The notes under the pieces: model-generated
The model's database searches: none
Told to the model about the DNA's origin: nothing
Seen by the model: only the letters and a program-made list of their open reading frames with translations
NCBI GenBank assembly: GCA_030522415.1
Contig: CM060127.1
Coordinates: 15,358,646-15,422,645, forward strand
Direction of reading: 5' to 3'
Source: Channallabes apus
Lineage: Eukaryota > Chordata > Actinopteri > Siluriformes > Clariidae
Length of the DNA stretch: 64,000 bases
Position numbers and translations under genes: made by a program
Part shown: positions 1 to 12,835 of the stretch, piece after piece
Layout: the number at the start of each line of letters is the position of its first letter
How positions within the stretch are numbered: the stretch's first letter is position 1

Positions 1-411
1 AAGTACTTTAGGATGTAAAGGTGATGTGTTTCTGGAATATGTTCCAAATCTAAAGCACACCTAATCCTGTTAAATCCATTACTGACAATGATCAAATGAA
101 TGAGTTACCTTATTCTGGAACTGTGTCCGTATCAAAAGTAAAAGAAAGCATTAAATTAATGAGATATTTGACAAAACAAATGACAGTTGTAAGATTCATG
201 TAGAGGCAGGAAGCAAGAGTAAATTCTTTACTAAGGACAAACCGCAAATTATTGTGATAATTACTGTATAGTGAAGAGGATAGGCTGAAAATCATGACTG
301 AAAATTTATCAATTCTTGCAATTTGAAAATGACTTAGGAAGTAATAAATAGACAGATTACTTGTTAAAAACTCAACTAAAAAAAAACAAGGCAATTTAAA
401 TTAGACGCAGT

Positions 412-760
412 CAGTGGTGTCAAAAGTATTCACATTCATTACTTGAGTAGAAGTACTGTATAGATACTAGGTTGTGCGCGTACTTATCATGCGACCGGGG
501 GGGGGGGGGGGGGGGGTTGGCGTTGTGCGCGTTCTTATCATGTGACCGGGGGGGTGGGGGGGGGGGGGTGGTTGCGCGTTCTGATCATAAAAATTGAGTA
601 ACGAGGCTATTTTTTAAATGTAAGGAGTAGAAAGTACAGATAATTGCTTAAAAATGTAAGGAGTAGAACTAAAAAGTCGGCTGAAAAATAATTACTCCAG
701 TAAAGTATAGATACCCAAAATTTCTACTTAAGTAAGGTAACGAAGTATTTGACACCACTG
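412..760. mobile_element. hAT-type MITE with 8-bp target-site duplication
   Basis: The element begins CAGTGGTGTCAAAAGTA and ends in the inverted complement (TTTGACACCACTG). It is flanked by a perfect 8-bp direct repeat GACGCAGT at 404-411 and 761-768. CAG-starting termini plus an 8-bp duplication are the hAT signature. The interior holds about three tandem units of roughly 50 bp (starting at 472, 523 and about 572) with long G runs at 497-516 and 548-568. It has no coding capacity, so it depended on a transposase in trans. It is related to the ends of the larger element at 25886-29074. Confidence 0.9.
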
Positions 761-886
761 GACGCAGTTCTAGGACAAGTGCTATAGAGCCATATAACTC
801 TATTTAGTTTGTGCTTCTGGTGGAACCCATAAGGTTCTAGACTTAACCTTTATTACAGTATAGAGTGTGCTACAGTAAATTCTGTA

Positions 887-1083
887 TGGTGGCCTGGGAA
901 ATCCCGTCACCTGGTCAAATGTCAAATGTATCCCAGAAGGCTTAGGGCATGAGGCGAGTACACCCTGGACAAGGTTCCAATCCATCGTAGAGTGCACACG
1001 TACACACACACGCACACAAAGATTGAACCCGGACCCTGAAGGTGCAAGGCGACAGTACTAACCACTACACCACCGTGCCGCCG
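887..1083 (-). repeat. tRNA-derived SINE, 5' part and truncated body
   Basis: Read on the minus strand it starts CGGCGGCACGGTGGTGTAGTGGTTAG-like, carries the tRNA-like B box (GGTTCAATC) and continues into the conserved body that ends in the TACACCCTGGACAAGG-type segment on the plus strand. It belongs to the family of the full copies at 25343-25705 and 56527-56891 and lacks their central part. The boundaries are approximate. Confidence 0.75.
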
Positions 1084-2179
1084 AAATCCCCTTCAGATAA
1101 TGCATTTTTTTCTTACTTCAAACTGCCTTCGTTTCATTCCTCTTTCAAATGTGACATCATATTGCCTAGGTTGTGCTGAAAAAAAAGAATGTCATTCTAT
1201 ATTGCAAAAAAATCTCTCCAATACAAGAAAGGTGTCGTTTTTAGACGTACCCTGGAGACCTATGTAAATGTCAAAAAATTACAAAAAAAAACATCCATTT
1301 TGCAAAACAGGCCCCCTTAAACTAAGACAGGTTTCTCTTTTGAACTTATTTTAAATAGTGAGACAGAAAGTCAAAACCTGATTTATCTTTCTTTCGTTTT
1401 TTTTTCTGCAAGACAGATTTCTCAATTAGAGACGGATTTAAGTGCAAGACTTTTGTTCAAAGAACCTTTGAGGAACTTGTTAACCAAGAGTTTTATTTTT
1501 TTTTTAAGACCGTATTGCCTTGCATATTACTCTCCCATGTTATATACAGTAGTGCTTAAATTATTGAGACAAAAGTGAAATTCTGTGTCTTAATGATGTT
1601 TTTCAAGTGTTTAAAACAATGACACTCCAAGATAATATGAATAATTTGTCATTTCATGCGATGAGCTTGCTATACACTTGCTTTATTCTTCTAAACCTGC
1701 TGGATCCGGCTGGACGTCGAGTCACTAAAATGTCTTCTTAGGTCACTTGCTCAATCCATGACTGCTTGATTGCTTCCTGAAGATCATGTACAGTAGAGAA
1801 ATGTATCACAGATGTTTGCAATTGAAGCTCTATTGAAACTCTTAATATAGTTTAATATATTGTTAACATTAATGTGGCCCTAACATGCTATAATAATATT
1901 GGGCTTATATTGGGCTTGTTTAGATATTGCAAGGTTGCATGAGTCAGCAACCTTCACACTCTGGAATCACAGGTAGTAAACAGTCGCATATCTCTGGAAC
2001 TGTATGCACTTTAATTTTTTGTCAAGTTTTGTCCAGGAAAAGAGGAGCATCATTCCTCCCCTACGCCACACTTTTTTCAGGAACTGTATATTATTATTAT
2101 TATTATTATTATTATGTAACTGTATAATTTCCATGGGATACCTGAAAGGCACTTATAAATAAAATGCTATTATTACACA

Positions 2180-2500
2180 CTGATCATCCATAACATTAAC
2201 ACATTAAAACTAATGATCAATGATCAATACCTGTAAACTGGTGACTTGATCCTGGGACCCCAAACGTCAACCTGTCTAGTCCAATCTCACAGGAAAGCCA
2301 ATGCAGCTCTTGCGGAAAAAGGTCAATGCTGACCATGATAGAAAGGCACCAGAGCACCCCTCCAGACCCCACCTGATCAAGCAACCATTGGATTCTAAAG
2401 TCTGATCCATGGATCCACTCCACAACCCACAGCACCCAAAACATCTGTTGCCAGACACCACAGCAGCCCCCAGGCGTCTTGTAAAGTCATGCTCCGATGG
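2180..2500. repeat. degenerate dispersed fish repeat
   Basis: The segment starts with ACTGATCATCCATAACATTA, a phrase that recurs at the ends of a common fish interspersed repeat, and includes a CAACCCACAGCACCC-type stretch also seen near 54180-54200. It is too decayed to place in a family and has no intact ORF. Confidence 0.4.
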
Positions 2501-2831
2501 GCCGAAGCCACCCCAGGGGCACAAAGGGAACCTAAACAATATCATTATTACGTAAATCTGAATCAGTATTCATACGCCATTTTCGTTACACTAGAGATTT
2601 TAGTAAATACGAATGTGTTCTGCATGAAGAGCAGATACGTTCCAAAAACGGGTAGTACTGTTATCGTCTTTTGTGTGGTAGAGGTCCTGATTAATTAAGA
2701 AAGAAGACTTTAAATAAAAATCAGACATTAGCTGAAAAGCACAAAGGGTTAACAGCTAACATTTAAAGTGTTATATGAAAAGCACAAAGGGTTAACAGTT
2801 TAATGTGTGTATGTGTGTGTTACAAATCCAG

Positions 2832-2938
2832 GCTGCGGGAAGCTGACAGGCGTCAGTAACCCCATCACCATCCGCGCCTCAGGCTCTAGGTTTGGTTCCT
2901 GGATGACGGACACCATGATTCCCAGCTCTGATAACAGG
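2832..2938 (+). CDS. olfm2: olfactomedin-family (OLFM2-like) penultimate coding exon
   Basis: This 107-bp exon encodes the start of the olfactomedin domain of a noelin-type secreted glycoprotein. An acceptor AG lies at 2830-2831 and a strong donor (AGG|GTAAGA) at 2938/2939. The reading frame enters with two bases of a split codon (phase 1) and leaves in phase 0. The peptide begins CGKLTGVSNPITIRASG and continues RFGSWMTD to DNR. This is the conserved entry segment of noelin olfactomedin domains, with the cysteine that in the family pairs with one near the end of the domain. The phase and the DNR ending join exactly to the VWSMDGY start of the exon at 8595. Noelins act in the secretory pathway and extracellular space of neurons and modulate synaptic receptors and growth; that role is family knowledge. 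Coiled-coil exons expected upstream were not found in 1-2831, so they lie outside the window. OLFM1 or OLFM3 is less likely on residue matches; the a or b fish copy cannot be decided. Confidence 0.9.
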
Positions 2939-3849
2939 GTAAGACCGACCAAGCCATTCTCCATCCTGCAAAGCACACAACCATTGTTCAGAATCTCTGA
3001 AAGAGAGCACTTACACTCACGTGCGCTTACACACAAATACACACACACAAACACATAGGCACATGCCCACATACGCTCTTACTCACACACACACACACAC
3101 ACATAATGAGTCTCCCACAGAGTGTGAGTCACGAGCGCTGGAAAGCTGTTCTCCAGCATGAAGAGAGCTGAGTCACTGTTAGATAGCCATCTCTCCTCCT
3201 CTCCTCCTCTCCTCCACTCACTCCACACTCACTCAACTCAATCTTCTTCCTCTATCCCTCACCATTTTTTCCCCGTTATACTCCTCCTCCCCCTTCCCTC
3301 TATCTCTCTGTCTCTCTCGCTCCGTAGCTCCTGATTAATCGCTCCATCACTGAGCTGGATATTAACAACTTGTTTAGGCTAAAGTTGGCCATAATTAGCA
3401 GCAGCTCCACTGCAGCCTGACACAGCATAGATGATGTAGTAAAGCTTTCTCCTACCGGCCACCGCACATAACAAACAACCCAAAATAACTACTGCATGGG
3501 AGACGAGAACAAAGACAGGGGTAATAGATGAAGGGGAAAATGCGAAGCAGAGAAGAGAAAAATAGGGCAGGAAAATTAAATAGAGAGTGCGGAAAGGAAC
3601 AAAGAAATAATGTGTTGAAGATGCAGACTTTTTTTCCCCTTCTAAATTGAATAAAATTTGACGAAATATCCAAAGGAAGAGTAGTCATACAGTACACAAA
3701 GCCAACAGTATAACAAGCTACCCTAACTTCGAGACTCGACGATCAGGACATAAATGCAGAGATTTTGTATTGTGGATAAAACGCTCTATTCGCTCACATA
3801 TCAGGCATAACTCTAGGCTTAATTAACTCTCATTATTTTATTCATCTAA

Positions 3850-4269
3850 AGCACTATTTGGACGGACTAGTTTTCCAAACGATGTTTATGTTAGAATTTT
3901 TTTCAGACGACGTCTGTCATTTTATGTCTGTTGAAAAACAGTAAGTAATTTGCTCTGGAATTTTTACAGAGGTCGCGTGAGAGAAAGACAGACATGGCAG
4001 ATTCGGACGGGATAAAAATCACAAAGTATGTCTGTGAAACAGAAATTTCTCTAACAACCCCCTGTAAAACTAGTCCCGTCCGAATCGGGCTATAAACAGA
4101 CACTATGGTCTTGTGCAACGCCCACATGTAAAACACAGAGACGCCTACCTCCGTAATAAACACGGAGATGTTAGTCCCGTCCGAATGCGTACATGAAATG
4201 ACAGACGTCGTATGAAAAAAATTCAAACTCAAACGTCGTTTGGAAAACTAGTCACATCCGAATAGGGCT
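3850..4269. mobile_element. Harbinger-type MITE with long terminal inverted repeats
   Basis: The left end reads AGCACTATTTGGACG then GACTAGTTTTCCAAACGA. The right end, read in reverse complement, is AGCCCTATTCGGATG then TGACTAGTTTTCCAAACGA. The similarity continues for about 75 bp through ACGACGTCTGTCATTT on both sides. The element is flanked by TAA at 3847-3849 and TAA at 4270-4272, matching the 3-bp TWA target preference of PIF/Harbinger elements. No transposase is encoded; an internal minus-strand ORF of 109 codons is part of the repeat and has no recognisable domain. Confidence 0.75.
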
Positions 4270-4439
4270 TAACACAGCTAACATGGGTTGTCCTGTACTG
4301 TATTATGTAAAATATTAGGAGGGGTTTTGGTTCTTTAAGATGCATACACACTTCCTGTCCAAAAAGAGGGGGAAAAAAGAGTCTCGTTTGGATAAGTAAG
4401 CAAACACTTACAAAGAGGCTTAATTTGGAAAGTTAATCT

Positions 4440-4960
4440 GCTGGTAGTAATTTCTTTCACCCGAACTGATGCAGGACAAAAGACATTACTGTGTCTCAGA
4501 AGGAACAACTAATTAATCTGCATCAAGCAACCAAACAAAGGAAACAACTTAGGAGATATCTCAAATGACTGGAATTAGGTTAAGACCTCTCCAGCGCATT
4601 TTTTAAATCTGCAAGGACAGTGTCGAACTGTCAGTGGTCCGGAAAAATCACAATGGACAGTAGACATCCAGAGACATCCATGAGTCCGGATTCCAGAGTG
4701 ATGGCCGTGTGAGGGTAAGAAGAGAAGCCCACTGTACAAGTCTCTTGAGGCAGTGTTAAAGTATGATCTGGGGTCGCTTCAGATGGCCAGGTCTAGAATT
4801 AACAACACTATCCAGTAAAAAAATAAAATCAGCTGACGACCTGAATGTACTGAATGACCAGGTTATCGCATCTATTCCAGGACTCAGATTGTGAAAGAGC
4901 CTGACCTTAATCTCAGTAAAAGTTTTTGAGACTTGCTGAAGAAGACTTTACAGATGGGTT
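4440..4960 (+). mobile_element. decayed Tc1-like transposon relic
   Basis: Translated fragments in shifting frames recall Tc1 transposases: a block near 4490-4560 (QLINLHQATKQRKQL) and a block near 4830-4880 (ADDLNVLNDQVIASI) that matches the DLNVLNDQVI stretch before the second catalytic aspartate. Frameshifts and stops abound and no terminal repeats were located. Confidence 0.5.
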
Positions 4961-6681
4961 TGAAATGTCTGTGCCCAGGCAATGTGTTTATTTTTGCATA
5001 ACATAACCTCAGATTGCAATCTCATTTGAAGCAGCTAATCCCTATCCAGATATAATCTTAGCATTCAAGCTGCGTAAAATTCAGGTGTAGACAGGAGGAG
5101 ACGTATAGGGAAATTATAGCATTATGTGTCATCCTCCGCCTATTTAAATCATGGGTTGCCATCTGACAGACTTGCGTCCGGATGTGGATCCAGGCAAGAT
5201 AATACAGCAGACGGAACCAAAAAAAAAAACGAATTTGAGATATCTACTCAAACAGATATCTACTTTATCTAATCACATGTATGTAAAATTATCTTTAAGC
5301 CAGAGACTAATGACAAATATTAGCTAGAAAGGAACTCAGAGCATTTCATTTTATGTTGTCTCTGTGGTTTGTTTACAGAAATGACAACATTTATAAAATT
5401 AAATTCACACCTCAAGCTGTGTTTAAAACTAATTAGACTTGTAAGTGTGTTGATTTTACGCATATTAATTTCAGATTATGTTTTATAGCCATAGAGTAAA
5501 TAAAATAAAATAAAATTCTGTCATTGCGTTATCATCACAGTCGTCTTTCTGGTCGTTTGTAAGCAGTAATATTTTTGGAACTCGACCTTTAGCTGGATGA
5601 TTTAATGGATCCAAATTATGTTTGTAGATATTCAAACGCTTCTGCCTCTCCGCGGACCTTTAGCTGGACAAGATCACGCAATGAGGTCGTTTATCTCTGC
5701 GTCTAAAGATGGCATAAATGTTTTGAAAACACATTAGCTCTTGGATCAAATGCATTAATCAACCTAATCAACATATAAATCGAGACGATCTTCCTAATCG
5801 CTGTATCGATCTACCCCCTCTCGAAAGACATCAAGTCTACGCTGTCACCTGCCACGGGCGCAGCTGAAGAGTAACAAATGAGTAACTTCTCCGGGTCAGA
5901 CGGTGACGAATGAGACCGCAGGCTGACCACAGGACTCAAACACATTGCTTAATGCACCATAACCCTGTCAAGCTACACATCACCACAGCACGCTAGCAAG
6001 CTCAAACATACATGACGCCTGGTACGACGGTGCAAATGTGATGCTCACTCTCTGCCTGGAGGATTAGAAGAAATAGAGAAGAGGCGAAGGAAAAAAAGAG
6101 CAAGCAAGGGAAATGGAAAGTAAGAGAGATGAAATGAAAGTGGGGCCGATTTCTCACTGGGATCTTATTATAGCGTGAAGGACGAAAAAACGAACGGCAA
6201 ACAGTCGTCTTGCACCAAGAGCTCGGTCAAAGGCAGCATGAATATGGAAAGATTGAGATCTGTGCTGCGCGGTCTGTGGGAACCTCAGGTTGTACACAGA
6301 GAGAGGCAGAGAGATAGGAAGCATGGAGCGTAAGGAAGAGAGCGATGCTAACAGGATTGATTTGCTGCTGTGAGCTGGTAAAGGTCATGGCGCAACAGTG
6401 GCAGTGGAGTGCAGAGCACAGGAATACACACACTGTGAGGGAGAGAAAGAAGATCTTTGCATGTGCCACCACACACACACACACACACACACTGCACAGT
6501 TAGAGCCACCACAGGTGATAAACCACACTTCTATTAAAATCAGTAGAGGGTGCCTCTGGACTTTTTTTCTTTTCAATCCTTCTGTCCTATTTTCCAGACG
6601 GAGTTCTGGCACAGATCCAGCGAACACTAGACAAAACACCCTACTGTAGTAAAGAGGAACCCTTCATTTCCAACACCATTT

Positions 6682-6709
6682 ATTGCCCCACATTGCAATG
6701 TGGGGCAAT
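6682..6709. repeat. perfect 28-bp palindrome
   Basis: The half ATTGCCCCACATTG at 6682-6695 is followed immediately by its exact reverse complement at 6696-6709, with no spacer. It lies in the olfactomedin intron 56 bp before the mariner copy. A related single arm (GCAATGTGGGGCAA) occurs at about 13321-13334. Confidence 0.9.
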
Positions 6710-6765
6710 TTTACGTACTTATTCATTTCTGAGTCACAGTGATAGGATGCATCCGTTTATATTTA

Positions 6766-7700
6766 TGAGGGCAAGTCAAAATTTATCCGCATTCCTGCCA
6801 GTGTTTTTTTTTTTTTTTTTTTCAAATCTACTGTCTCCCCAAATCTCTGCTGTGAACGTACAACATCTGTTCATTTGTAACTACAGTGCGAGAAAAAATG
6901 GATGCCCCACTTGACGAAAGAAGATCAGCATGAAGTGATTAGTTTTTTTGTGGTCTGAGAGTGTGCCTGGTGCTGAAACAACTCACGGAAAAGCAGAAGC
7001 GTTTGAATATCTGAATAGATACTCCAAGGAAAGTAAAAGTTTCTTCAAGAGAATCATTACTGGTGAGACATGGATTCATCACTACGAGCCTGAGAGTAAA
7101 CAGCAGAGTACGGAACTGAAACATCCTCAATCACTGACGTAAACAAAGTTTAAAAATCAACCATCAGTTGGAAAATTTATGCTTGCAGTTTTCTGGGATT
7201 CTCAAAACATTGTAACATTGGAACAGTATTGGAACATTATCAGAAAAAAAGGTTAAACAATTAACAGTGCTTGTTACAGATGCTTATTGAAAAGCCTAAA
7301 CTTTAGATTAAACTGTGTTGTGATCTTGAATGATGATGCATGCACGTACACGGTCGAAACTCTGTAAAAAAAACTTTTTTTTAGGTTTTTTGAGGTTTTG
7401 AGGTGTTAAAGAATCTTCCCTATAATCCTGATCTCGCTCAATCAGACTTTCACCTGTTTGGCCCCTGAAAGCAGCCCTACAAGGACAACGACTCACTTAT
7501 GATGAAGAAGTGAAGACAGCAGCGCATTCGTGGCTTACAGCTCATCATAAAACATCGTTTAATGAGGGAATACGAAATATTTTTGACAGATATTGAAAAG
7601 CAAGGAGATTATAAAGAAAAATTACGTATTTGTCTTTTTCTAAAAGTTAATGAAAATTTATTCTACAGCAAGAGTACAGATAATTTTTTACTCACCCTCG
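6766..7700 (+). mobile_element. mariner transposon copy, inactive
   Basis: The left terminus TGAGGGCAAGTCAAAATTTATC and the inverted right terminus (CGAGGGTGAGTAAAAAATTATC in reverse complement) flank 935 bp, with TA on both sides (6764-6765 and 7701-7702). The interior has mariner transposase pieces: GAETTHGKAEAFEYLNRYS, FFKRIITGETWIHHYEPES (first catalytic region, with the usual GDETW reduced to GETW) and, near 7420-7460, PDLAQSD-like and FHLFGP-like remnants of the last acidic motif. Frameshifts and stops separate them and a long T run (6805-6821) lies inside. It is a dead 0.9-kb copy. Confidence 0.85.
6948..7142 (+). pseudogene. mariner transposase fragment
   Basis: This is the only open stretch of the mariner copy at 6766-7700 and gives 64 codons ending in HPQSLT before a stop. 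It spans the first catalytic block (RIITGETWIHHYEPE), in which the catalytic GDETW aspartate has been lost by an in-frame codon deletion (GETW). Upstream helix-turn-helix sequences are too decayed to follow. It cannot encode an active enzyme. Confidence 0.75.
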
Positions 7701-8039
7701 TATAATCTTAGTTAGTTCCTGTTTTCACCTACAGTACATCATAGTCATGATAAAGAATTTGTTCTTCATCAGTTTTTGCTTTAGATTACAGAAGAAGTTA
7801 CAGACGTAAAAAAAAAAACTCTTCCTATCTGGAACACTTTGTTGGAAAACGTAAAGGTTTTACTTTTACTCTGAAAGCACTGGCACTGGAGACTCCTTTC
7901 AAAAATGTGAATTACATATTACTAAAAATTTATAAACAATTTTTTAAATACTAAAAATGTTTTGAAACGAGCGGTTAGTATACACACTTCAACATACTGT
8001 ACTGGAGCAAGTTTATTCTCATTCACTTCTCATCTCACT

Positions 8040-8277
8040 CATCTCATTCACTCACCTTCTATACCGCTGTACAGGGCGTCTCGCAGGCCTTGGGCCTATC
8101 CCAGAAGAAGCGCGGTACACCCTGGACAGGGTGCCAATCTATTGCAGGGCACACACCATCACATTATAGGCAATATGAGTACCAGCATGGAGAACATGCA
8201 AACTCCATTCACACAGACAGATCTGAGGCGGGAATCGAACCCTTGACTCTGGAAGTGTGAGGTCACAGGGGCCTCCT
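8040..8277 (-). repeat. tRNA-derived SINE copy
   Basis: On the plus strand it runs from a CACTCACCTTCTATACCGCTGT-type tail through ACACCCTGGACAGGGTGCCAATC and ACATGCAAACTCCA to GGGAATCGAACCC (inverted B box) and a degraded head. It is a diverged member of the main SINE family, shortened in the middle, and lies in the last olfactomedin intron 318 bp before the final exon. Confidence 0.75.
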
Positions 8278-8474
8278 TTATTGGATTAAGTGGATTAGCA
8301 AAAATCTCCTTATTATATTATTTGACTGCTGACATCTAAAGCATGAAGATAAAAAATAACATGCATGTCTGAGTTTAGCTCATCTCAGCTAATCAACCTA
8401 ATGCCTTCTTTACTGAAACTGTTCTGGGCCACAGAGGAGGACATAAAACTCCCGCTCTCGCTTCTATCACATAA

Positions 8475-9269
<795 letters not shown>

Positions 9270-9286
9270 GGGTGTCAATTATACAT

Positions 9287-9329
<43 letters not shown>

Positions 9330-9670
9330 AAACACACCTGTGCATTACATATTTACCATACAAGTGCGTGTATATACAGTATGTATACAGTAAACCCACA
9401 AACTGACAAGAAGGACATGACCATGGCTGGAGCTTAACTTTTCTTTTAACTTTTTTTTCTTTCTTAAATTTTCCATTTCAATCTTTATAGAGTGCTATTA
9501 TTCACATATTGTACTGAGAAAAGCCTACGGGCAGAAAGGTCAATGCTGATATCCGAACTGAGCTTTTGTTTTTTTTTTTTCGTTATTTTTTTTCTTTTTT
9601 GTGACAAGTAAGCATGACATGTTTTTGATTTGTGGCCAAAAAAAAGAATAAATGTCTGCCTTTAACATTT
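9270..9670 (+). other. olfm2: 3' UTR of the olfactomedin gene with poly(A) signal
   Basis: The sequence directly follows the stop codon. It contains a (CA)n run at about 9291-9325 and T-rich stretches. A canonical AATAAA lies at 9647-9652, followed by TGTCTGCC and T-rich sequence that could serve as downstream element. The cleavage site is inferred to be about 15-25 bases after the signal. A TACAGTATGTATACAGTA stretch at 9375-9392 carries two of the 5-bp scars described in the findings. Confidence 0.6.
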
Positions 9671-10505
9671 CATAGCGCGTCTCTTTATTTTTCACATTGT
9701 TCAAAGAAAAGGTGAGAACCACTGGGTTTTTCATTTTGCTTTTAGCATTAAGGCAACCCCGCTTTCTCTCTCTCTCTCTCTCTCTCTCTACAACACCAGG
9801 TCCCTCCCGGTTGTCCATGCAGAAATTAAAGTAACAAAATCGCCCTGTAGAAGAACAGTCGGCGTACCTGACGAGGCTCCCTGACGAGGCTCCCTGACGA
9901 AAGCTGTCAGTGTTTTGGGGGATTTTATGGGCCATGAAGGGCAGAGTGGAGAGGCGCTAAATGAGGGCAGATGGAGAGACGGAGAGGAAAGAATAGAGGA
10001 ATGATGATGAAGGCATTAAAATGCAGCTGTAGTGATGAGGTCGGGGACTGTGCCAATACCCGCTGCAATGGCAGTGTTTGCTGCAAACTGCTTGTTTTGT
10101 GGGCTTTTTTTTAGCATCTAAAGGAGCTGATCCTATTTTTTTAGTAGTAGTACTGTAGTAGTAGAAAGAAAGTGGAACTGAAAAAATAATATATTCGTCA
10201 GACTGAGCAGATAATGTATTCTGAAGATACATATACAAATACAAACACAGATTTTTATTTTATTTGTTTTGTAAGAAAGCTTGACATAAGGTTTCAGGGG
10301 GCATCTTGTTTGGCAAAATATCTATTGAGATCCCTCCTGAGTGAGTAAGTGAGGTTGAGAGAAGATCAGATCCAGTATTCACACACTACTGTACTGTATG
10401 TTGACCCTACTGACATTTTATCTCATTTTTCTCCAATGTTTCTTGAGATACAGAGGTTCACTTTATATTCTATTTATTCTTAAAAAACTACTACTTAAAA
10501 GATAC

Positions 10506-10640
10506 TCAATTATTCATTATCTTAACCGCTTATCCTGTTCAGGGTCGCGGGGGCCTGGAGGCCATCCAGGGGACTCGTGGCACGTAACGGGGTACAATCC
10601 ATCACAGTGCACTATGGACAATTTGGAAACACCACTTAGT
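10506..10640 (-). repeat. SINE 3' fragment
   Basis: Plus-strand sequence CTTAACCGCTTATCCTGTTCAGGGTCGCGGGGGCCTGGAGGCCATCC continues to CAATTTGGAAACACC. It is the body and tail of the main tRNA-derived SINE in minus orientation. The tRNA head is missing. Confidence 0.7.
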
Positions 10641-11059
10641 CAACCCTGCGGGAGGGCTCAGTCATCAACTGTTCACATTGTATCTGAACTCTTTTTTATT
10701 TATGCGAAACTCAGAGGGAGGAAAGAAAGTGTGTGGTTTTTCGTTCTGTCAGGTTCTTCTTCTTTTGTGTCACAGCTTTGATGAATGAAGGACAACTGAG
10801 GGCAAAAAAAAACCCCATACAAAAACTGTTGTTATACTGTATGTATCAGACATATTCAGATTTTTTTTTTTTTTTACATTTTTAAGTTCTCCATAACAAG
10901 CTTTGGAGGACAAAATCTTATTTTACAAAATAATGATTGTAGAGACTCTTTTTAAAAATGTAAAATATCTCTGATATACTGAAACCATACAGTATTTCAG
11001 ACATTTATCACAATTGAAAAAGCTTGGTTTTGTCAAGGTTGGGGGCCAGTATATTATAT

Positions 11060-11290
11060 GGGGGAGAAAATGCAAACTCTAGACAGGTGGGACTCAAACC
11101 CTCAACCTTGGAGGTGTGACAGCACAGTGCTAACCACCATGGTACAGGATTGCAGGACACAAACACACACTCATGGACAAGTCAATCAGTGAACGGTGTA
11201 AATCTCTCGACTGTGGGAGAAACCAGGAGCAGCCTGAGGAAATTCCATGCACGGAATCATAGGCGAGATTTGATCCTCCAATGACTAAAA
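11060..11290 (-). repeat. rearranged SINE fragments
   Basis: Two pieces of the main SINE family lie side by side: GGGACTCAAACCCTCAACCTTGG with CAGTGCTAACCACCATGG (head) and CTCGACTGTGGGAGAAACCAG to GCGAGATTTGATCC (middle plus second head). The order implies partial duplication or two insertions. Confidence 0.5.
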
Positions 11291-12835
11291 ATACAGAGGC
11301 ACTATTGATTGGATTATTAGCAATTCAAAAGGATTAAACAAGGAAAAACAAGCAGTTAAGTAGACCAGGGATAATTAGAAGCCTTTATTTGTCACATATA
11401 CATTATAGCACAGATAAAATGATACAGCACCCCTGGAGTAGAAAGAGTTAAGGGCCTTATACATGGACCCAACTGTGGTGGAGCTGGTTCTTAAACCTAA
11501 GATATTTAGATAAAAAAAAAAAAACAGACCTTAACCTGCTGAGTTACCCCTGCCCCAAAGGCGTATCTGTTGGCCCTTATCATTTTCAGTATATTCTAGT
11601 CAGGTGTTCCTTCAATCTCCCTACAATTTTACAATTTTTTTTTTTAAGTCAACATTTTGTTGAAGGTCTCATAAAAGTGAGACCTTCACCGAGGCTATGA
11701 AGAGGGAAGGAATAATAAACTAGGAGCAAAGGCAAGCGAATGACACACTTAATCACAAAGTGGCTTCAGCTGCTGTAAAGGAACGACTCGAGTAAAATCA
11801 GAAATGACCCGTAACGGATCTGTCTGCCGGTTATCTGACTCACGGGAAAGGTCCACCTAATTGTTGCTTCATTGGTGTTTAAGTGTGTGCGGAATTAGAG
11901 CTTTGATTCACATGAAACGAGGCAGAAATCGGAGCAGGCGTCGCTGGGAAGGAAGATCTGCGTGCACTGCCTCATCGCGCGACTGAAACATGCAGAGGCA
12001 GGATTCAGGAAGCTACAATTCGATAACATTAGCTTGTGTGTGTGTGACTGTGTGTCTAAAAGAGGCTCTAAACTCAGCAGGGCAGGTATCTGTGTTGAAT
12101 AAAAGATGAGCCTGTAACAGCCTCTGTTGCTCCATATTGTCTCTGTCTTATGTGCAGAGAGAGAGAGAGAGAGAGACAGACAGAGAGAGAGAGAAGTTAT
12201 AATGGATTTAAAAAAACCTCTCTAACAGATTTCTATCCATTCAGGGGGTGTGCTTATGTATACCTGTTAAAGACAGCTATGGTTGTGTGGTGGTGTCCAC
12301 GAGAACAAGATACTGTAGCATTTGAGAGAGAGAGAGAGAACCATGGCGTGCAAGCAGCCCAGCATGCGACGGCGTTTAATTAAGACTTAGAGCCGAGGAG
12401 CCAATCTGACAGCTGCTTCATACGCAGCCAATTAAGGGAAGCTACAGCTCTCCGTTGCACTGCAGCTAGACCTGTTACAACAACATCTATTATCGTAACA
12501 CACGTCCACATTCTGCAAGCGTCCCCTACGTCTCCTTCCCGCGGGAGGGCACGGCTGACTCGACGCTCTCGAGAACTCGCTACACGACTGAACACTCAAC
12601 TACTCTGCAAATGCCACACATTCTTACCTGAATACAAATCTCACATCTGATGCTTGTTCCGAAGGTGTTCATTAATTTCCTGTAACTGACAGTAGTTGCA
12701 GCTGCAAGGTTAAAGCACTCCTACTGAAAAGCGATTGTTTCTATAGTAACAGACTCAAACACTCCGACATCTATCAAAGACCCGCTAATACACGCTGATC
12801 CGACGACAGAATGTGTTGCTCATTTATATCAGTGG

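Larger units (their letters stand above)
1..2831 (+). other. intron of the olfactomedin gene (left part outside window)
   Basis: This is non-coding sequence upstream of the exon at 2832, inferred to be intron because a coiled-coil exon is expected further left. It is AT-rich, with an hAT MITE at 412-760, a SINE at 887-1083 and a degenerate dispersed repeat at about 2180-2500. The rest (1-403, 1084-2160) shows nothing that I can name. The ORFs seen here are short and chance-like. Confidence 0.5.

Noticed and set aside
9540..9935. 131-codon minus-strand ORF overlapping the 3' UTR
   Set aside because: It is built from T-rich and (CT)n sequence with no homology.
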